Source: Purpureocillium takamizusanense (taxonomy: Eukaryota > Ascomycota > Sordariomycetes > Hypocreales > Ophiocordycipitaceae). Taken from it: a DNA stretch of 64,000 nucleotides. Positions 11,864 to 24,502 of this stretch are shown one piece after another. The number at the start of each line of letters is the position of its first letter. Position 1 is the stretch's first letter. Location of the stretch: NCBI RefSeq assembly GCF_022605165.1, contig NC_063073.1, forward strand, positions 2,356,001 to 2,420,000, given 5' to 3'. Position numbers and translations under genes: made by a program. The notes beneath the pieces were generated by a model, which made no database searches, had not been told where the DNA came from, and worked only from the letters and a program-made list of their open reading frames with translations.

Positions 11864-14800
11864 AGTCGACGACGATGACGACGACGGCGGCGGTGTGAAT
11901 CAGAGGTAATACTGTCTGTTTTTCAACAGTGTAGTGCACACGATAGAGGATATTTTATGTACGATGTAGTGGGTAGTTGACAGGAGCGTCAGTCAATGTG
12001 GAGTACAGATGGGCAGAAATTCAAAGCATATCGTCAAACGCCCAACGGCTGGCCTTCCAGCCCCTTTATAAATACGCATGTATGTACGAAGTGTGCATGC
12101 ACGCATGCATGCATGCAGCACCAGCGGCGGCTTGGCTTCTGGGGGTGCAAATAAGCTTAACATCGCGTATCCGATCCGAGGACGTGAGTGAGCCAGTCGA
12201 TGCGGCGTCGCGTAGCACGTGGGAGTGAGCCTCCCGCGGGGAGAGAGGGAGAACGTGTTCAGCTGCTGGTGTGGCTTTGGCGAATAGAGACGAATATGGC
12301 AGTTCGGTCAAGGTGAGCGAGTGAGCCATGGGCCATGGTTGCCTGCCTGGACGCCAACCGTGTTGAACGGTGAGGGCGGCCAATCTGTGTTGTTGTGGCG
12401 CGCTTGGCGGCCAATGAAGCACAGTCAGTGGGCGCGTATACAATACGAAGGTAGTGAGGTGAGACGACGAGATGCAGTTATAGGACCAAGAGGGGCGACG
12501 GTTTTTGCTTGGCGGTGTTGGGAAGCGGAGGTGGGCGTGCCTGCGTGCCTGTTGTTGATGGGCGGGTGATGTTTCATGGATGTCGAGGTTGGCTGCGATA
12601 TCTTGGGCTGCTGGGCAGAGGGCATCATGAATCGTGATGCACTACTAATAACGGCTGTGTCCATAGACGGTGGAGGTCCACAGATGATGCATGCATGGGT
12701 GGCTCGGCAGTCAACGCCTTGTAGTGCTGTACTTCGTACTTCAGGTATGAACGAGAGACGGCAATTTATTTCCTTATCGCTGTTTACGAAATTCAATGTC
12801 ATGAGAGCCACTACGTAAGTACTTGTTATAACAAGTATAGCACCGTCAACCAGGGTCCCAATCTCCAACTTTTTTCTTTTTTTTGCTTCCCTTGGATCAG
12901 GATCAGACAGAGCACGCACGACAAGCGACATCGGACGTCATGGTGGACCCAGGAACAGCACACCGGGCGGTGGTCGGTGGATTCTGGCGTGTGGATCCCG
13001 GTATCCGAAGCAATTGTGCAACTTTATTAGGTACGTAGTTAGTGGGTTCGCTGGTGGCTGCTGCTACGTACGGCGTGAGCCTCGCGATGTCGTTGCACGA
13101 ATCGCTTTGTTCCTGTTGGTGGTCGACGACGCACGCAGCAGCGATTACCAACCCGTCTCGTCGGGTACGTAGGACAGACTGCAGGGCAGGCAGGGATGGA
13201 GAGACACAGGCGCGCGCCGCACGCTCGGCTATCGAGCTTCTCCGCATTCTGCAGCTCGGCGATCCGGTCCTTTTCCCCGCGCACGCGCACCACCACCATG
13301 CGCAACTGCACCTGCAGCGCAATGGAACTTGAAAAAGCAACAAGAGAGGGAGCGGAGAGGGCGGCATGGGGGTCACAACCTCGGTCAGCACCTAGCAGCG
13401 ATGATGCACCAGCCAGCCACCCCTGCCCCAAGGTACCTAATGTACCAAGCTGGTACCTTTGCAACGTACGATGCGGCACGCGATATGTACCTTGCGGAAG
13501 GCGCGACTCGAGGAAGGCACCTTTGGTAGGTTGGGGAGGCACTGTGCATATTCGTAGGTGCAGAATGTAGTTACTGTACTTTGTACTTTTGCTTGCACGT
13601 CACGTCCAAGAGACTCTCAAACCTGCCCGTCGGCCGAACCCCCTCACGGGACTCTGAGACGCGAGCTTCGCCCAACCCAGCAGCTGCATGTTGCCTCGAG
13701 CCCCCCTCATCGTCAGTTCTCTCCTCCTCCCGATACAACCGCCGCCCAGGCATGCCACCATCCCATCCGACCCCCGACAGCGACTGCAACGATGCCATCG
13801 ACACGACGACGCACCCACCTGCCACTGCCGGCTTCGCTCGCCAGACAACCCCCCCAGTGGGCTGGCCCGCTCGCCGCCCAGAGACCAGCTCGAGAGCTCC
13901 CCCACAGCGCAGCTCAGGGGCCGCTCCCATGCTCCCAAGGCATCCATCCATCCATCCATGGGCCCCATGGGTCTTTGGCCAGTTCTAGCGCCCACGCCGC
14001 CGCTCCCGCCCCGCCCATGGGATCCTATTCGGGCACTCTGCGGCGCCGAGACCGCCCGGGCCAGGCACTGCCAAACGCCAGGCGGGCACCATGAGGGTGA
14101 GGTGAGGTGGACGAGAGGAGGAGGAGGATGGGGCATGACTGATTGACGGGCGACGAGGGAGCGAGGGAATAAGATGATGTCGCGCGCTCATCGCATGCCA
14201 GCTCCCTCCCTCTCTTCAACCCTCATTGCTGGCCAGCTGCACGCCCGTTTTGCGACGCAAAGACAAAGGCAATCGACCATCCGCCACGGATTACCCGGCG
14301 CTCTCATCATAGGTACCGAGTTACGCACCGAGTACATTTTGCACAAGCCCCGGCAAGCCGCCCTGCGTGTCGCACAGCATCCGCCCTCGACAACGTCATT
14401 CAGGTACGCCGCCGCGCCCAGCCACTTCACCACCCTCCACTACCCTGCCACGCGCCCCCCCAAAGAGGGCACGAGACAAAAAAGTTTGAATCATTGTGCG
14501 GTTGCGTCTGCGGCGGCGGCAGCGCCCGCCCCTTCGTCCGGCCCGGTTAGCAAACCTGCTGGGCTTGGCCTGGCTGGGCTGGGCTGGGCTGGCCAAGCCG
14601 ATGACACGCTTCGTCGCTTCGCTTCCCAACGTCGCCGCAGCTCTGACTTCGACTTTGCCTTTGTCCCTCTCTCCCCCTCTCCTCCTCTCCTCCTCTCACA
14701 CTCGTCGCGTCAGCAATTCACCTTTTTGGCACCCTTACTCACCGTGCAGCAGCAGCGCGCGCGCCCGTCCTTGTTTCGGCTACCGCAAGCTTAACGTCGG

Positions 14801-15017
14801 CGTCTCGGCACAAACCGTCCGCGGCCCCGAGCCGTTCGCGCACTCCGCTGCACTCCGGCTTCCCCCACACCCGCTGTCGCAATTCCGCCTCGGAAGCACC
14901 CTGGGGCCTGGCCTGAGTAGCCGACAAACCCCGCGCTCCCTCCCGCTTCTGCATCCCCTAGCCGCCACCTTTTTGAGCCGCCTCTGCCCTACTCGCTCCT
15001 ATACTTCCTCCGCCATC

Positions 15018-16500
15018 ATGAATTCTGCCGCGAGGATTCTCTCTTCCTCTTCCCGCCAGAGCTTGCGCCGTCTCCAGATTCGCTCCGCCGCTCCCGTCCC
15101 CCGTTTTGCCCCGACCTTTGGAGCCGTCCAGACCCTGTCCGCATCCGCCCGCACCATGGCCACCACGCGCAAGATCAAGGTCAAGAACCCCGTTGTCGAG
15201 CTCGATGGCGACGAGATGACCCGTGTTATCTGGAAGGATATCAAGGACAAGTTCATCTTCCCGTACCTCGACATCGACCTCAAGTACTACGACCTGGGCC
15301 TCGAGTACCGTGACGAGACCAACGACCAGGTCACCCTCGATGCCGCCGAGGCCATCAAGAAGTACTCGGTCGGCGTCAAGTGCGCCACCATCACCCCGGA
15401 CGAGGCCCGCGTCGAGGAGTTCAAGCTCAAGCAGAGTAAGTGGTGTGCTCCAGCCCCACGACCGGACCGCGGACTGACCGCGGAACAGTGTGGCTCTCCC
15501 CTAATGGCACCATCCGTAACGCGCTAGGCGGCACCGTCTTCCGCGAGCCCATCGTCATCCCTCGCATCCCCCGCCTCGTCCCTGGCTGGGAGAAGCCCAT
15601 CATCATCGGCCGTCACGCCTTTGGCGACCAGTACCGCGCCAAGGACACCGTCATCAAGGGTGCCGGCAAGCTGTCCATGGTCTACACCCCCGAGGGCGGC
15701 GAGCCTCAGGAGATCGAGGTCTTCCAGTTCAAAAATGGCGGCGGTGTCGCCCAGACGCAGTACAACACGGACGAGTCCATCACGGGCTTCGCGCACGCCT
15801 CGTTCAAGCTAGCGCTCGACAAGGGCCTGCCCCTGTACATGAGCACCAAGAACACCATCCTCAAGAAGTACGATGGCCGTTTCAAGGATATCTTCCAGGA
15901 GCTGTACGACACGCGATACAAGAAGGAATTCGAGGCCAAGAACATTTGGTACGAGCACCGACTCATCGACGACATGGTCGCCCAGATGATCAAGAGCTCT
16001 GGCGGTTACATCATGGCCCTCAAGAGTACGTATCCCATTGCCCACGGGCGAATCACCGCATGCTGACCTTTTCAGACTACGACGGCGACGTCCAGTCTGA
16101 CATTGTCGCCCAGGGCTTCGGCTCTCTCGGCCTCATGACGTCTGTCCTCATCACCCCTGACGGCAAGACGTTCGAGTCCGAGGCGGCCCACGGCACCGTC
16201 ACCCGCCACTACCGCGAGCACCAAAAGGGCAACGAGACGTCGACCAACCCCATTGCCTCCATCTTTGCCTGGACCCGTGGCCTCATCCAGCGCGGCAAGC
16301 TCGACGAGACCCCCGAGCTCGTCGCCTTTGCCGAGAGCCTCGAGCAGGCCTGCATCGACACGGTCGACGTTGACGGTATCATGACCAAGGATCTGGCCCT
16401 GGCATGCGGCAAGAAGGCCCGCTCCGACTACGTCACGACCACGGAGTACCTCAACGCCGTGGAGCGCCGCATGAAGAACATCCTCAAGGAGAAGCTGTAA
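15018..16500 (+). CDS. idp1: NADP-dependent isocitrate dehydrogenase, mitochondrial-type
   Basis: Exons 15018-15435, 15489-16025 and 16076-16500 give 459 residues. The enzyme oxidises isocitrate to 2-oxoglutarate and makes NADPH. The eukaryotic dimeric IDH family is recognisable throughout, for example [14 protein letters not shown], the [11 protein letters not shown] substrate loop across intron 1, [19 protein letters not shown] across intron 2, and [14 protein letters not shown]. Residues 1-46 are Arg/Ser-rich without acidic residues and look like a mitochondrial presequence. A second ATG at 15156 (residue 47) has a strong context (ACCATGG) exactly where the mature enzyme begins, so a cytosolic form from an internal start is possible. 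The C-terminus EKL is not a standard PTS1 peroxisome signal. Confidence 0.95.
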
Positions 16501-17458
16501 GAGGAGGACCATTTGCCCCTGGGCGAGCGGGCTGGCGGGCTGGCCACGTAGAGAAAGAATACCCAAGACGGCGCTGTCCGTCGTGCATCTTTATCAGGGC
16601 AAGCAGGGCTGCATCGGCTTGAATCGGCGTCTGCATACATGGGAAGACGGCATCTATAACCCTGCGCTCGAGGACGCGGGGCCGTCGCACGCATGCCGCT
16701 ATGCGGCGGCGCGGCGGCGGCGGCGGCGGCGGGTAGGTAGACCGGCAGCAGGGCGGCGAGTAGACCAAGTGCATGTAGACCATGATACAAGAAGACAAGT
16801 TCATGACATTCACGCCAATGCGTATGTATCCCTACGGGGCACGGAATAGAAAAAAAGGGAAATAGTATGCTCTCCGGCGTCAGTGTATGGAATCGTGCGT
16901 GGACGCTCCGCTCCCCATCCGCGGCCGAGGCAATGGAGTAATGACATACTGCTCCTGCTCCTGCTGCTCCTGCTGCTGCTCTATTGTACACGCGATTTTC
17001 TAGAACCACCAACTCCGTCCGACCCGATTCTTCTTTTACCTTTTTTGGACATTATCCCCCCCCTTCGCGATCCTTTTTCAAAGTACGTATCCTCCTTCCG
17101 TTCTTCCTCTCCCCCTTTTTTTACCCTTTCCGAGCGGGCGTTCCTCTCTCCGACAAAAGTGTTCTGCCTGCTTGATCGCCCGTCCGTCCATCCGTCCGTC
17201 CCAATGTTGCCTGCCTGCCTGCCTGCCTGCCCGCCACTCGTGATTTTGATCCTTGTGGTACAGCACGAGGGGAAGAGGGGGGAAAGGGTAGCAAACTCCC
17301 ATCCCACCATGTGAAGGAACAAGAATATGAATGTTTGACAGTGGGAGAAAAAAACGTGAATAGGGGAAGGAAAACACACGCATATTTGTTGACACATTAA
17401 ACCACAAGTCCCTTTTTTTCACAAAAAAAAGGGCGGCCGGCCGAGACGTTTTTGTCTG
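16501..17458. other. Convergent 3' flanks of idp1 and iec3
   Basis: About 960 bases between two genes reading toward each other. It holds CGG-, CTG- and CCTG-rich simple sequence (CCTG units at 17209-17232) and T- or A-rich tracts that could carry polyadenylation signals. No gene is visible. Confidence 0.5.
17209..17232 (+). repeat. (CCTG)n tandem repeat
   Basis: About five to six CCTG units in the shared 3' region. A similar tract recurs at 34,947-34,973 in the leader of the permease gene. Confidence 0.75.
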
Positions 17459-18732
17459 TTAGCCGTCTCTGGATGCCGAGGCGGGTGCCGAGGCGGCGGC
17501 GTCCCTGTCCCTATCCCTTTCCTTGTCCTTCTTAGAGCGACGGGCCACGGGGGTGCCGTCCGGGCCGCCCTCGCTCTTGCGCTTCTTCTTGGCTGGGCGA
17601 CTGGTCGACCCGCCGGGCCGGTACCCCGGGTCGTCGTCACGCTTGCGCTTGCCCCGGCCGCTGACGGGCGTGGAGCCAAAGTCGCGGTCATCGTCCATGC
17701 CGGCCTCCCAGTCGCCGCCGCCGCGGTGGCGGGAGTGATTGTCCCGTTCGGCGGCGAGGCGCGACGCCGCACTGGCGCGCTTACCCCTGGTGCCGCCCCT
17801 GCCGCCGCGCTCTCCGCCGCGTCCGCCGCGAGACTTACGGCCGCCCGTGTGGCCACCTGCGCCGCCATGGCCGTGGTGGCCGTCGGCGTGATCGTCGCCG
17901 GCGCCACCGTCGGCACTGGGGCCGTGCTCGCCGTCCTGGAGGAAGACCTTGGGCGCGTGCTTTCGCAGCCAGTTGGTCACACTTGTCGGGTTCTTAATCT
18001 GCGGGTGCGGCGCTGGGGTGGCGTTGGGGTGTGCTCGGGGGGCGAGCGTGGGCAGGGCGGCGTGCTTGCCATCCGGGTCCATGGCGGAATCGACGGCGTA
18101 GATGTAGTTGTCGATGTCGTCGGCGGAGAGGAAGCCGGCGGGGTGGGCCTCGCCGTCTGGCGGGGAGAGGTCGGTCACGCTGGCAGGGTGGGAGTCACGC
18201 GTCGCGGCGTACGAAGAGTGCGGCACGTCGTGGAGGAGCTGCTCGAGGCGCTTGGCGGCGCCGTCCTTGCGCTCGGCGCTGGCAGCCTGCCGGCGGTCGA
18301 GGGGGAGGACGGGCGACCGCGAGTCGGAGGGTGGCTTGAGGGCGACGTCGATGCGCTTCTCTGGGGGAATTTGCGGGGAGTTGTTGATTTCGAGGAGCAT
18401 GTCGAGCAGGCGGCTGCAGGAAGGGGGGAGGGAGGTCAGCGATGGGTCCGGTTGATGAGGAGGAGGTCGATGAAGAAGGCCGCAAGCAACGGCCGTGGTG
18501 ATCATCACGGTGACGGGAGCTTTTAGAGCGTGGCAATAACTCACTCGTTCTCGACGGCCAGCCGCTTCACCGTAGCAGAGGCCTTGTCCTCGCGCTTGTG
18601 CAGCTCCTCGCTCTGCTGCATCTTCTGGTCAAAGACGATGCGCATCTTGCGGTACTTCTTCTTCCACGACTTGTAGCCGGCGCTGCGCCGCTCGTGGGGG
18701 CCGTCATCGGCCTTGCTCGGTGAGTCGGCCAT
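17459..18732 (-). CDS. iec3: INO80 chromatin-remodelling complex subunit Iec3-like
   Basis: Minus-strand exons 18732-18545 and 18413-17459 give 380 residues. The intron has a GTGAGT donor and a TGCAG acceptor and joins VEN-DRLLDMLLEIN. Residues about 10-85 carry the Iec3 signature (HERRSAGYKSWKKKYRKMR...), the conserved helical core that places this protein in the fungal INO80 remodeller in the nucleus. The middle holds a short helical segment (SVTNWLRKHAPKVFL). The C-terminal 150 residues are disordered, Gly/His/Arg/Lys-rich with several nuclear-localisation-like basic clusters, which may contact DNA. Family assignment rests on the N-terminal motif. Confidence 0.85.
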
Positions 18733-19937
18733 GTGCAAAAGCAGGCCGCTGCGTGCGAGCTGTCTGTCTCCCAGCAGCCCAATCGATAGGGGGGAGGAGC
18801 TTGTGTGGTTTTTTTCCCGGAGCGTGTGAAGCCCAAGCCGTTGGCGGCGGGAGTGTGAGTACGCGGCGGCGGAGCCCGCCCTCGGTGCTCAGGTGGGTGC
18901 AGCGAATGCGCCGCCGGAGCGAAAAGCTCTTTGTCGAATCTAGTATCAATGCCCTGAGTTTGCCGTTTTCCCCCCCAGCTGATGGGTGCGATGGATTGGG
19001 GGCGGATTCGCCGCGGGATTGGGGGGACTTGGTGGTGTTGAGGGATGGAGACGCGACAGACGATGAACAAAGGCGCTGCGCTGCGGAAAGGAACTGGCAA
19101 GAAGCTGCGGATTGACGACGATGTCTCGGCGGGAGGATCGGCGTTGGATTGGCTATGGCACCGTGTCGCTGGGTGGTGACGGTGGGTGATGTTGATGATG
19201 ATGATGAAGCAAGTTTGGGGGGAAGAGTTTGCGGGACGAGGGAGGGAGGTCGACGATGAGAGGGCGGTTGGAGCGTCGTGGCGGCGGTGCGTGTGGTGGT
19301 GGTGGTGGTGGTGGTGGTGCTGCGTTGTGGTAGGTAAGGTAGGTAGGTAGGTAGTGGTGCCGTGTGGTATGGTGTGCGTGCGTGCGGCGGCGTGTCCGTT
19401 TGGGGTCCCTTTCGCTCTCCCTCCTTCTTTTCCGAGGCGGCGCATAATAGTCATCACAGCTCAACTCCAATTTGTCCTTGGTTGGCTGAACCTTGGTGGA
19501 TGCTTTTTCGCCGCGCAGGTCCCATATGCCAACTACCCTGTAGCCCGGCAGATTCACCAAGCATCATCAATACCGTCCCATCGGCTGCCTCTCCTAATCT
19601 TTTGCTGCTATGAAATACGGTGCTCTAATTCTGCTTGTTATATTACACAGCGGTACCTGCGCTACGTGATGGCGATGCACTGGCCCTTGTGGTGAGCTCA
19701 ATCATTCGCTACGGGCCTCTTCGATGTGAATGTGAATGAGGTACGTACGTACGAAGTATCCAAACCGCAGCGTTGTCACCTCACCGTCGTCGCGGAGCGG
19801 CATTCAATTCATCATCACTTCCAGCTGCCGAATCCCAGGAGTGACCAAAAAGCCTACACTGGGCACCACGAACCTTCTATCCCATGCAGTCGCCAGGTGA
19901 CGTGGCACGCACGCTGCTACCTAAAAAGGCTCATCCA
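18733..19937. other. Intergenic region: iec3 promoter and SLY1 3' flank
   Basis: About 1.2 kb. The part next to 18733 should contain the iec3 promoter. Simple repeats (GGT)n at about 19294-19319 and (GGTA)n at about 19329-19355 lie in it. Open frames here translate to His/Pro/Thr-rich sequence derived from these repeats, and I see no gene. Confidence 0.5.
19294..19355 (+). repeat. (GGT)n and (GGTA)n simple repeats
   Basis: A GGT run followed after about 10 bases by GGTA units. Read on the minus strand they give His/Pro-rich chance frames. Confidence 0.75.
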
Positions 19938-22273
19938 TCACGATGCGAGCTCGCTGCCCAGCCTCTCCAGCTCCTCCTTGATAAACTCGCCGGCATTCAC
20001 CAGCTCGGTGCTCCCGTACACCACCCGCTTCCGTCCTCGGTCGCCGCCTGTTCTGCTTACCCACTCTTGCAGGTTGCCATACTCGTCCATGCTGCCTCCG
20101 CCCACTGTGAAAACCACCGCCTCGCTAAAGCCCTGTCGTCGCTGCCCGAACGTCGCCGACTGCCCGACGCCCGGCGCTCCGGGCATCCCGCCTGGTGCGT
20201 TCGCCCCGGCGCCCGATCGCATCGCGCTGGGCGGCGGCATCGTTCCCCGCGCGTTGGCCGACCGCGGGTCAAAGTACAGGTAGTGCTCCGTCTTGGCGAT
20301 AGCCGAAGACGCCGCCGTAGACGGGTCCATGATCGACTCGACAATCTTGGTCACAGTCAAGTCCCTGTCTGCCGGCAGAAAGTTCTTGACGCCGCTGATG
20401 AGCGACTCAAAATTCGACGACAGTCCCGTCGGCACGCCCGTCTCCTTGAGGCGGTCTGTGAGGCGGGAAGAGATGGACGAAAAGCGACCAAACAGGTCCG
20501 ACGACGGCTGCTGGTTTGTGTTGTTGTTGATGGTGGTCAGCTGCGTCATCTTGGTCGTCGCTCGCACCCTGGGCCGTGTTAGCATAAATCGCATTGCCTC
20601 CCGTCATGGCCGGTCGGTCCACTTACTGTCGAACGTATGCCAGAGACGATGTGTCCGCGCCAGCCGCCTCCAGCGCCTTGCCGAAGCTCTCAAAGTCTGC
20701 CCGGCTGACCTCCTGCTCCGTGCTGAGGAACCAGATGATGAAGAGCCGCAGTTTATCTGCTGGCACCGTGCCCTTGTTGTCGTCTTTGATAATCTCCATG
20801 ATCTGGGCCTTGGTCTGTTTTTGAGCATTTTCCTCGATTTGGAAGTAGTTGTCCAGCTGGCGGTCCTTGATGCCAGACAGTAGCGCCGCCAAGATGTTCA
20901 TGTGCATGTCGAGGATGCCCTTGCGCTCGCGCATCTCGGGCAGCAATGTTATCGCGGCTTTGAGGTGTTGTGCACTTGCGCTCGTGTCGTTTTGCAGGTC
21001 CTCCAGGTCCGTCACCCCGGTCTTCTTGGTGATTGCGGCCGTGTCCTCCTTATACTTGGTCAGCTCGGCGTCAATATCCTCGGCCACCTGTGGGAAGGGA
21101 ACGCCCGCATTCTTGGCCCAGAAGAAGTCATTGGAGCTGAGATCGTAGGCCTTCTTCGTTGTCCCCTTGGCCGGATTGCCTTCTTCGACGGCCGTCTCAA
21201 TCGTGATTCGGTTGAGCTTCATATTAAGAACGTCGTGAACCAGAGACTGATACGTCCACGAGTGAGACAGCATGGGTATCAAGTCGACATTTCGATCTAG
21301 GAGAATCAGAACGGGTCTCGAGCTAGGCGTGCCCGCCGCCGTGGATCTCGGCCCGGAAAAGAGGTTTTCTTTGGAATTGAGAATGTGGTCTCGGAGCTTG
21401 CGGTCGAGGCGGGCGGCGACCATTTCCGCGGCGGCTCCCTTTGGACAGCGGATGACGGGAATCACGCCTACAACTCGTCAGCTCTCCTCCTCGCCCCTTG
21501 ACAAGGCGAATGCGCTTACCCATCGTCACGATGACGCTGAAGAGACCGCTCACTATTCGGTCCACCACCAGGTCTAGCTCCTCGTCGCTCGTCTTGGCGC
21601 TGTTCAGGGCCCAGTACGTGTGCTGCTTCTGCATGCCGAGGCTGAAAAGATCCGGCTCTGCAACGATGAAGTTGAGGTATTGGTCGAACAGCTGGGCGAT
21701 CTGCTCCGATGTCCCGGACGTGGCCGTCTGCGTCGCAAAGTCCTCGAGGAGCAGCCGTGGTAGGGACGACAGAAAGTTGATGTACGCGGGAGAGTAGAGC
21801 TGCTTTTCCAAGTCGGTGGTGATGCTCTGGAGATTTTGAGCCGTTGGCTCGAGGAGGTAGATGACGGGGACGTCGGGTATGGGGTGGCGCGCGCTCGCAA
21901 TGTGCCTGTGCCGGAAGCTGTCAGCGTTGACGAAGGGAGCGCGAGGGGCGCGGGGAGACCGACATGTGCATGGTAATGCCCATGGACCTCAGGTCGCTGA
22001 CGCGCATGACGCTGCTAATGACATCGCGCCCGAGGTCGTCAAAGACCAGCACCTTCCATATGGGGTTGCCGTCGGCGTCGAGTATGGGGGCGACGGGCGC
22101 GAGGAGGCCGTTGGCGTGAGCCTCGTCGGCCTCGCTCGACTCGACCGTCTCGTTGAGGTTGAGGATTTTCTTGAGGGAGGCTGCACCTTGTCAGCGCTCG
22201 CGGCCGCAATGCGAGTCACCACAGGAAACCTACCAATCTGGCGATCGCGCAGACTGTTGCCCCTGGTCGCCAT
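19938..22273 (-). CDS. sly1: SM-family protein Sly1 (ER-Golgi SNARE regulator)
   Basis: Five minus-strand exons, 22273-22234, 22180-21964, 21905-21520, 21467-20627 and 20568-19938, give 704 residues, the usual Sly1 length. All introns are about 52-60 nt with GTRNGT-like donors and every junction keeps frame. Sly1 binds syntaxin-5-type SNAREs (Sed5) and promotes ER-to-Golgi and intra-Golgi fusion. Recognisable stretches are KVLVFDDLGRDVISSVMRV, the RHPIPDVPVIYLLEPT segment, PVLILLDRNVDLIPMLSHSW (a hallmark of the Sec1/Munc18 fold), YDLSSNDFFWAKNAG and the C-terminal EAVVFTVGGGSMDEYGNLQEW. The first exon codes only 13 residues, so the start depends on intron 1, which is well supported by its GTAGGT/TGCAG borders. 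Confidence 0.95.
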
Positions 22274-24502
22274 GGTCGCGGTGGTGGCGCTCGCCAGAGC
22301 CAGCGCTCAGGTGGGCGGCTCTCTGAACACCTCGTAGCTCGACTTCGAACGACTAAGGCGGTGAGCGAGCTTGCCAATGACCAGACGATCAGTGCCGAGG
22401 CAGGGAACAGCTCGCGGGGCGTTGACTCGGAAAGGTGGCGGACGTCTGCTTGCGGCCGAGAGAGGCCACGATAACATCAATCCGACACAGCGTGGCTCAG
22501 GAAGCTCCCACAACCCACTTCAGGCATGCTGTCAGAGCCCACAGCACAGCGGCGAGGAGGGCCGCCGCGCAATTGGTGGGCCGGACCGACTGAGCGCCCG
22601 GATCTGGCGCTGACGCACTTCCCATCATCGAGGTACCAGCGCTCAACGTGTGCTACACGTAATAACATGCTCGTCTACAGTACAGGTACTTGCAAGGCCT
22701 GACCGGGAGGCGATCGGACGGCACTGTTGACGCGCACTTTAAGTCCCGGTACTTTGCGCCTCGTACTTGGCTAGATGAAATTGCAGGCCGCCAACCAATC
22801 AGCCCCTGGCATCTCCCTCGCTTGGGCCCGATTTCTAAGGCAGCAATCGGGGCACCCGCCCACCGCAACAACCTGAAGCCACCAGCGGGACACGCTCGAC
22901 TTTTCCCCCCTGGCTGGACGACGCTCCATCAACAACCACCTCACTCGTCATCCGTCGCGACAACAGACCATCGTCCATCTCGGCGGGAGACTGTGGCGCT
23001 AGATATCTTGGTCGCTCGGACTCTCACAGCCGGCACAAAAGGTCGTGTCGTGCCGCCGTGACCTCGAGCGCCTCTGGGCGTCATTTGTTCCTTCCAGTCC
23101 TCCACCCGCTTTGTTTCTCTTCTTCCCGGCCAGGGCACCAAATCTGTAAACAGCGCGTGAAGGGAAATAATGACCCTTTGCCGACCTCTGACCTGGCGAC
23201 ACATTTAAGCTGCCGCCGCGACGCGCACGCCGATCGCAGGGTATGCCTCATCGCCCCCATCCGTACACATTCCCCTACCCAGTCTTGCCTTTGCCGCACT
23301 CCTACACGCTCTGTTTTTGTTTTTGCTTTTAGCGAAGCGACCAAGCAAGCAGCTGCGCTGCGGACTCCGCGACTCGTGTGAATTTTTCTTCTTTATTTTT
23401 CACGCATCAATGAAATGCCAGCGGTCTTAAGACGCCATGGCCATAAGGTCCCAGACCCGCCGAGGTGGTCCCTTGAAGGAACTCAACCCAGCCACATAAG
23501 GGGATGGCAACGGTCACTTGAAGGGCTGCGAGCAAGACTGCCAGCACGCCGGCTCGAAGTTTGGCAAAGCCTGCCTTGGAACGCATTGCGCACGTCTTGG
23601 ACCAGCTCTCTGGGAGAGCGTCCCTGATAGAATGGCGTCGTTCCCGCGCGGCGGATTAATTGACTGGTTGGGTACGGTTGGACGACCTTGGCGCTGTCTG
23701 CCCTCTTGACGAAACACCAGAACTGTCGACGAGAGCGCGCAGCTTCAAAACCAAAGGGTTTACATATGCCGAAGTGTACTCTTTTAACTGCTTCAGGTGG
23801 CCACAGCCGGTACGGGCGTGGGCGTTGACACTCGGCACCACAGAGTGCTGCCCGCACCCGTGGCTTGACTCTCCCGCGCAGACGCGACGCGCGACCCTCA
23901 ACCCAAGAGCGGCAGGCTTGCATTGACAACACTGTCTGTCGCTCAGCACGTCGAGCCAGTCCAGCCAGCGCGTGGTTCTGGCCCGCGTCGCACGTCTCGG
24001 CCCCGTCCCTTCAGTCCTTGGTTTCTCGCCGCCTTTATTCCACCGTCCGTTTGGGTGCTCTGGCTAATTCTTGCGTGTCGGAGGTTTCCAGCGATACCAC
24101 CAATCCTTGCATCCTTTCCCCTTTGGGGATAGCGTCACACTGGAAAACGCCCCGGCCCGCCCACCGACAATCAGCCGTAAACGGTCAATCAAGCTAGCGA
24201 GGTCCCGTGCCGCAGTGCCCAACGTGAGTCGGTACTCTTCCCCGACCCCTGACTGTTAGCGCCCCTCGGTTCAGGCCGCAGGTGCACCGCATCACGCACT
24301 CCAGCCACGCTCGTGACAACCTACCACGATGAGGCCAGGAAGCAGCATCGCGGCGGGCAGCTCAACTTCTAGATGTAGCGACGGTTACTAACCCGCGCCG
24401 CAGTCATCAATTTGAAGGCGCTGCCAACCGCGTCGACGCCGTGCCAGCGCGCGTTGTTCGTGCGTGTTTGCTGAGGCGTCCGCGTCGCGAGCCCCGTCAA
24501 AC
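22274..24502. promoter_or_regulatory. Divergent promoter region between sly1 and the CCCH/PNUTS-like gene
   Basis: About 2.2 kb between genes that read away from each other. It includes a CCAAT box at 22795-22801 and CT-rich stretches. Open frames of up to 150 codons occur but show no domain. The right part probably holds a long leader of the gene starting at 24503. Confidence 0.5.
22795..22801 (+). promoter_or_regulatory. CCAAT box
   Basis: CCAATCA, the consensus bound by the fungal HAP/CBF complex, about 520 bases upstream of the sly1 start in the divergent promoter region. It is supported by sequence match only. Confidence 0.4.

Larger units (their letters stand above)
11249..15017. other. 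Intergenic region between the coiled-coil and isocitrate dehydrogenase genes
   Basis: The 3.8 kb contain one doubtful small ORF at 11741-11863 (listed separately). The rest consists of repeats such as GCAGGCAA units at 11631-11662 and ATGC units near 12093-12118. The last 700 bases before 15018 are pyrimidine-rich, as in a strong fungal promoter and leader. Other open frames have low-complexity translations and no domain. Confidence 0.45.
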
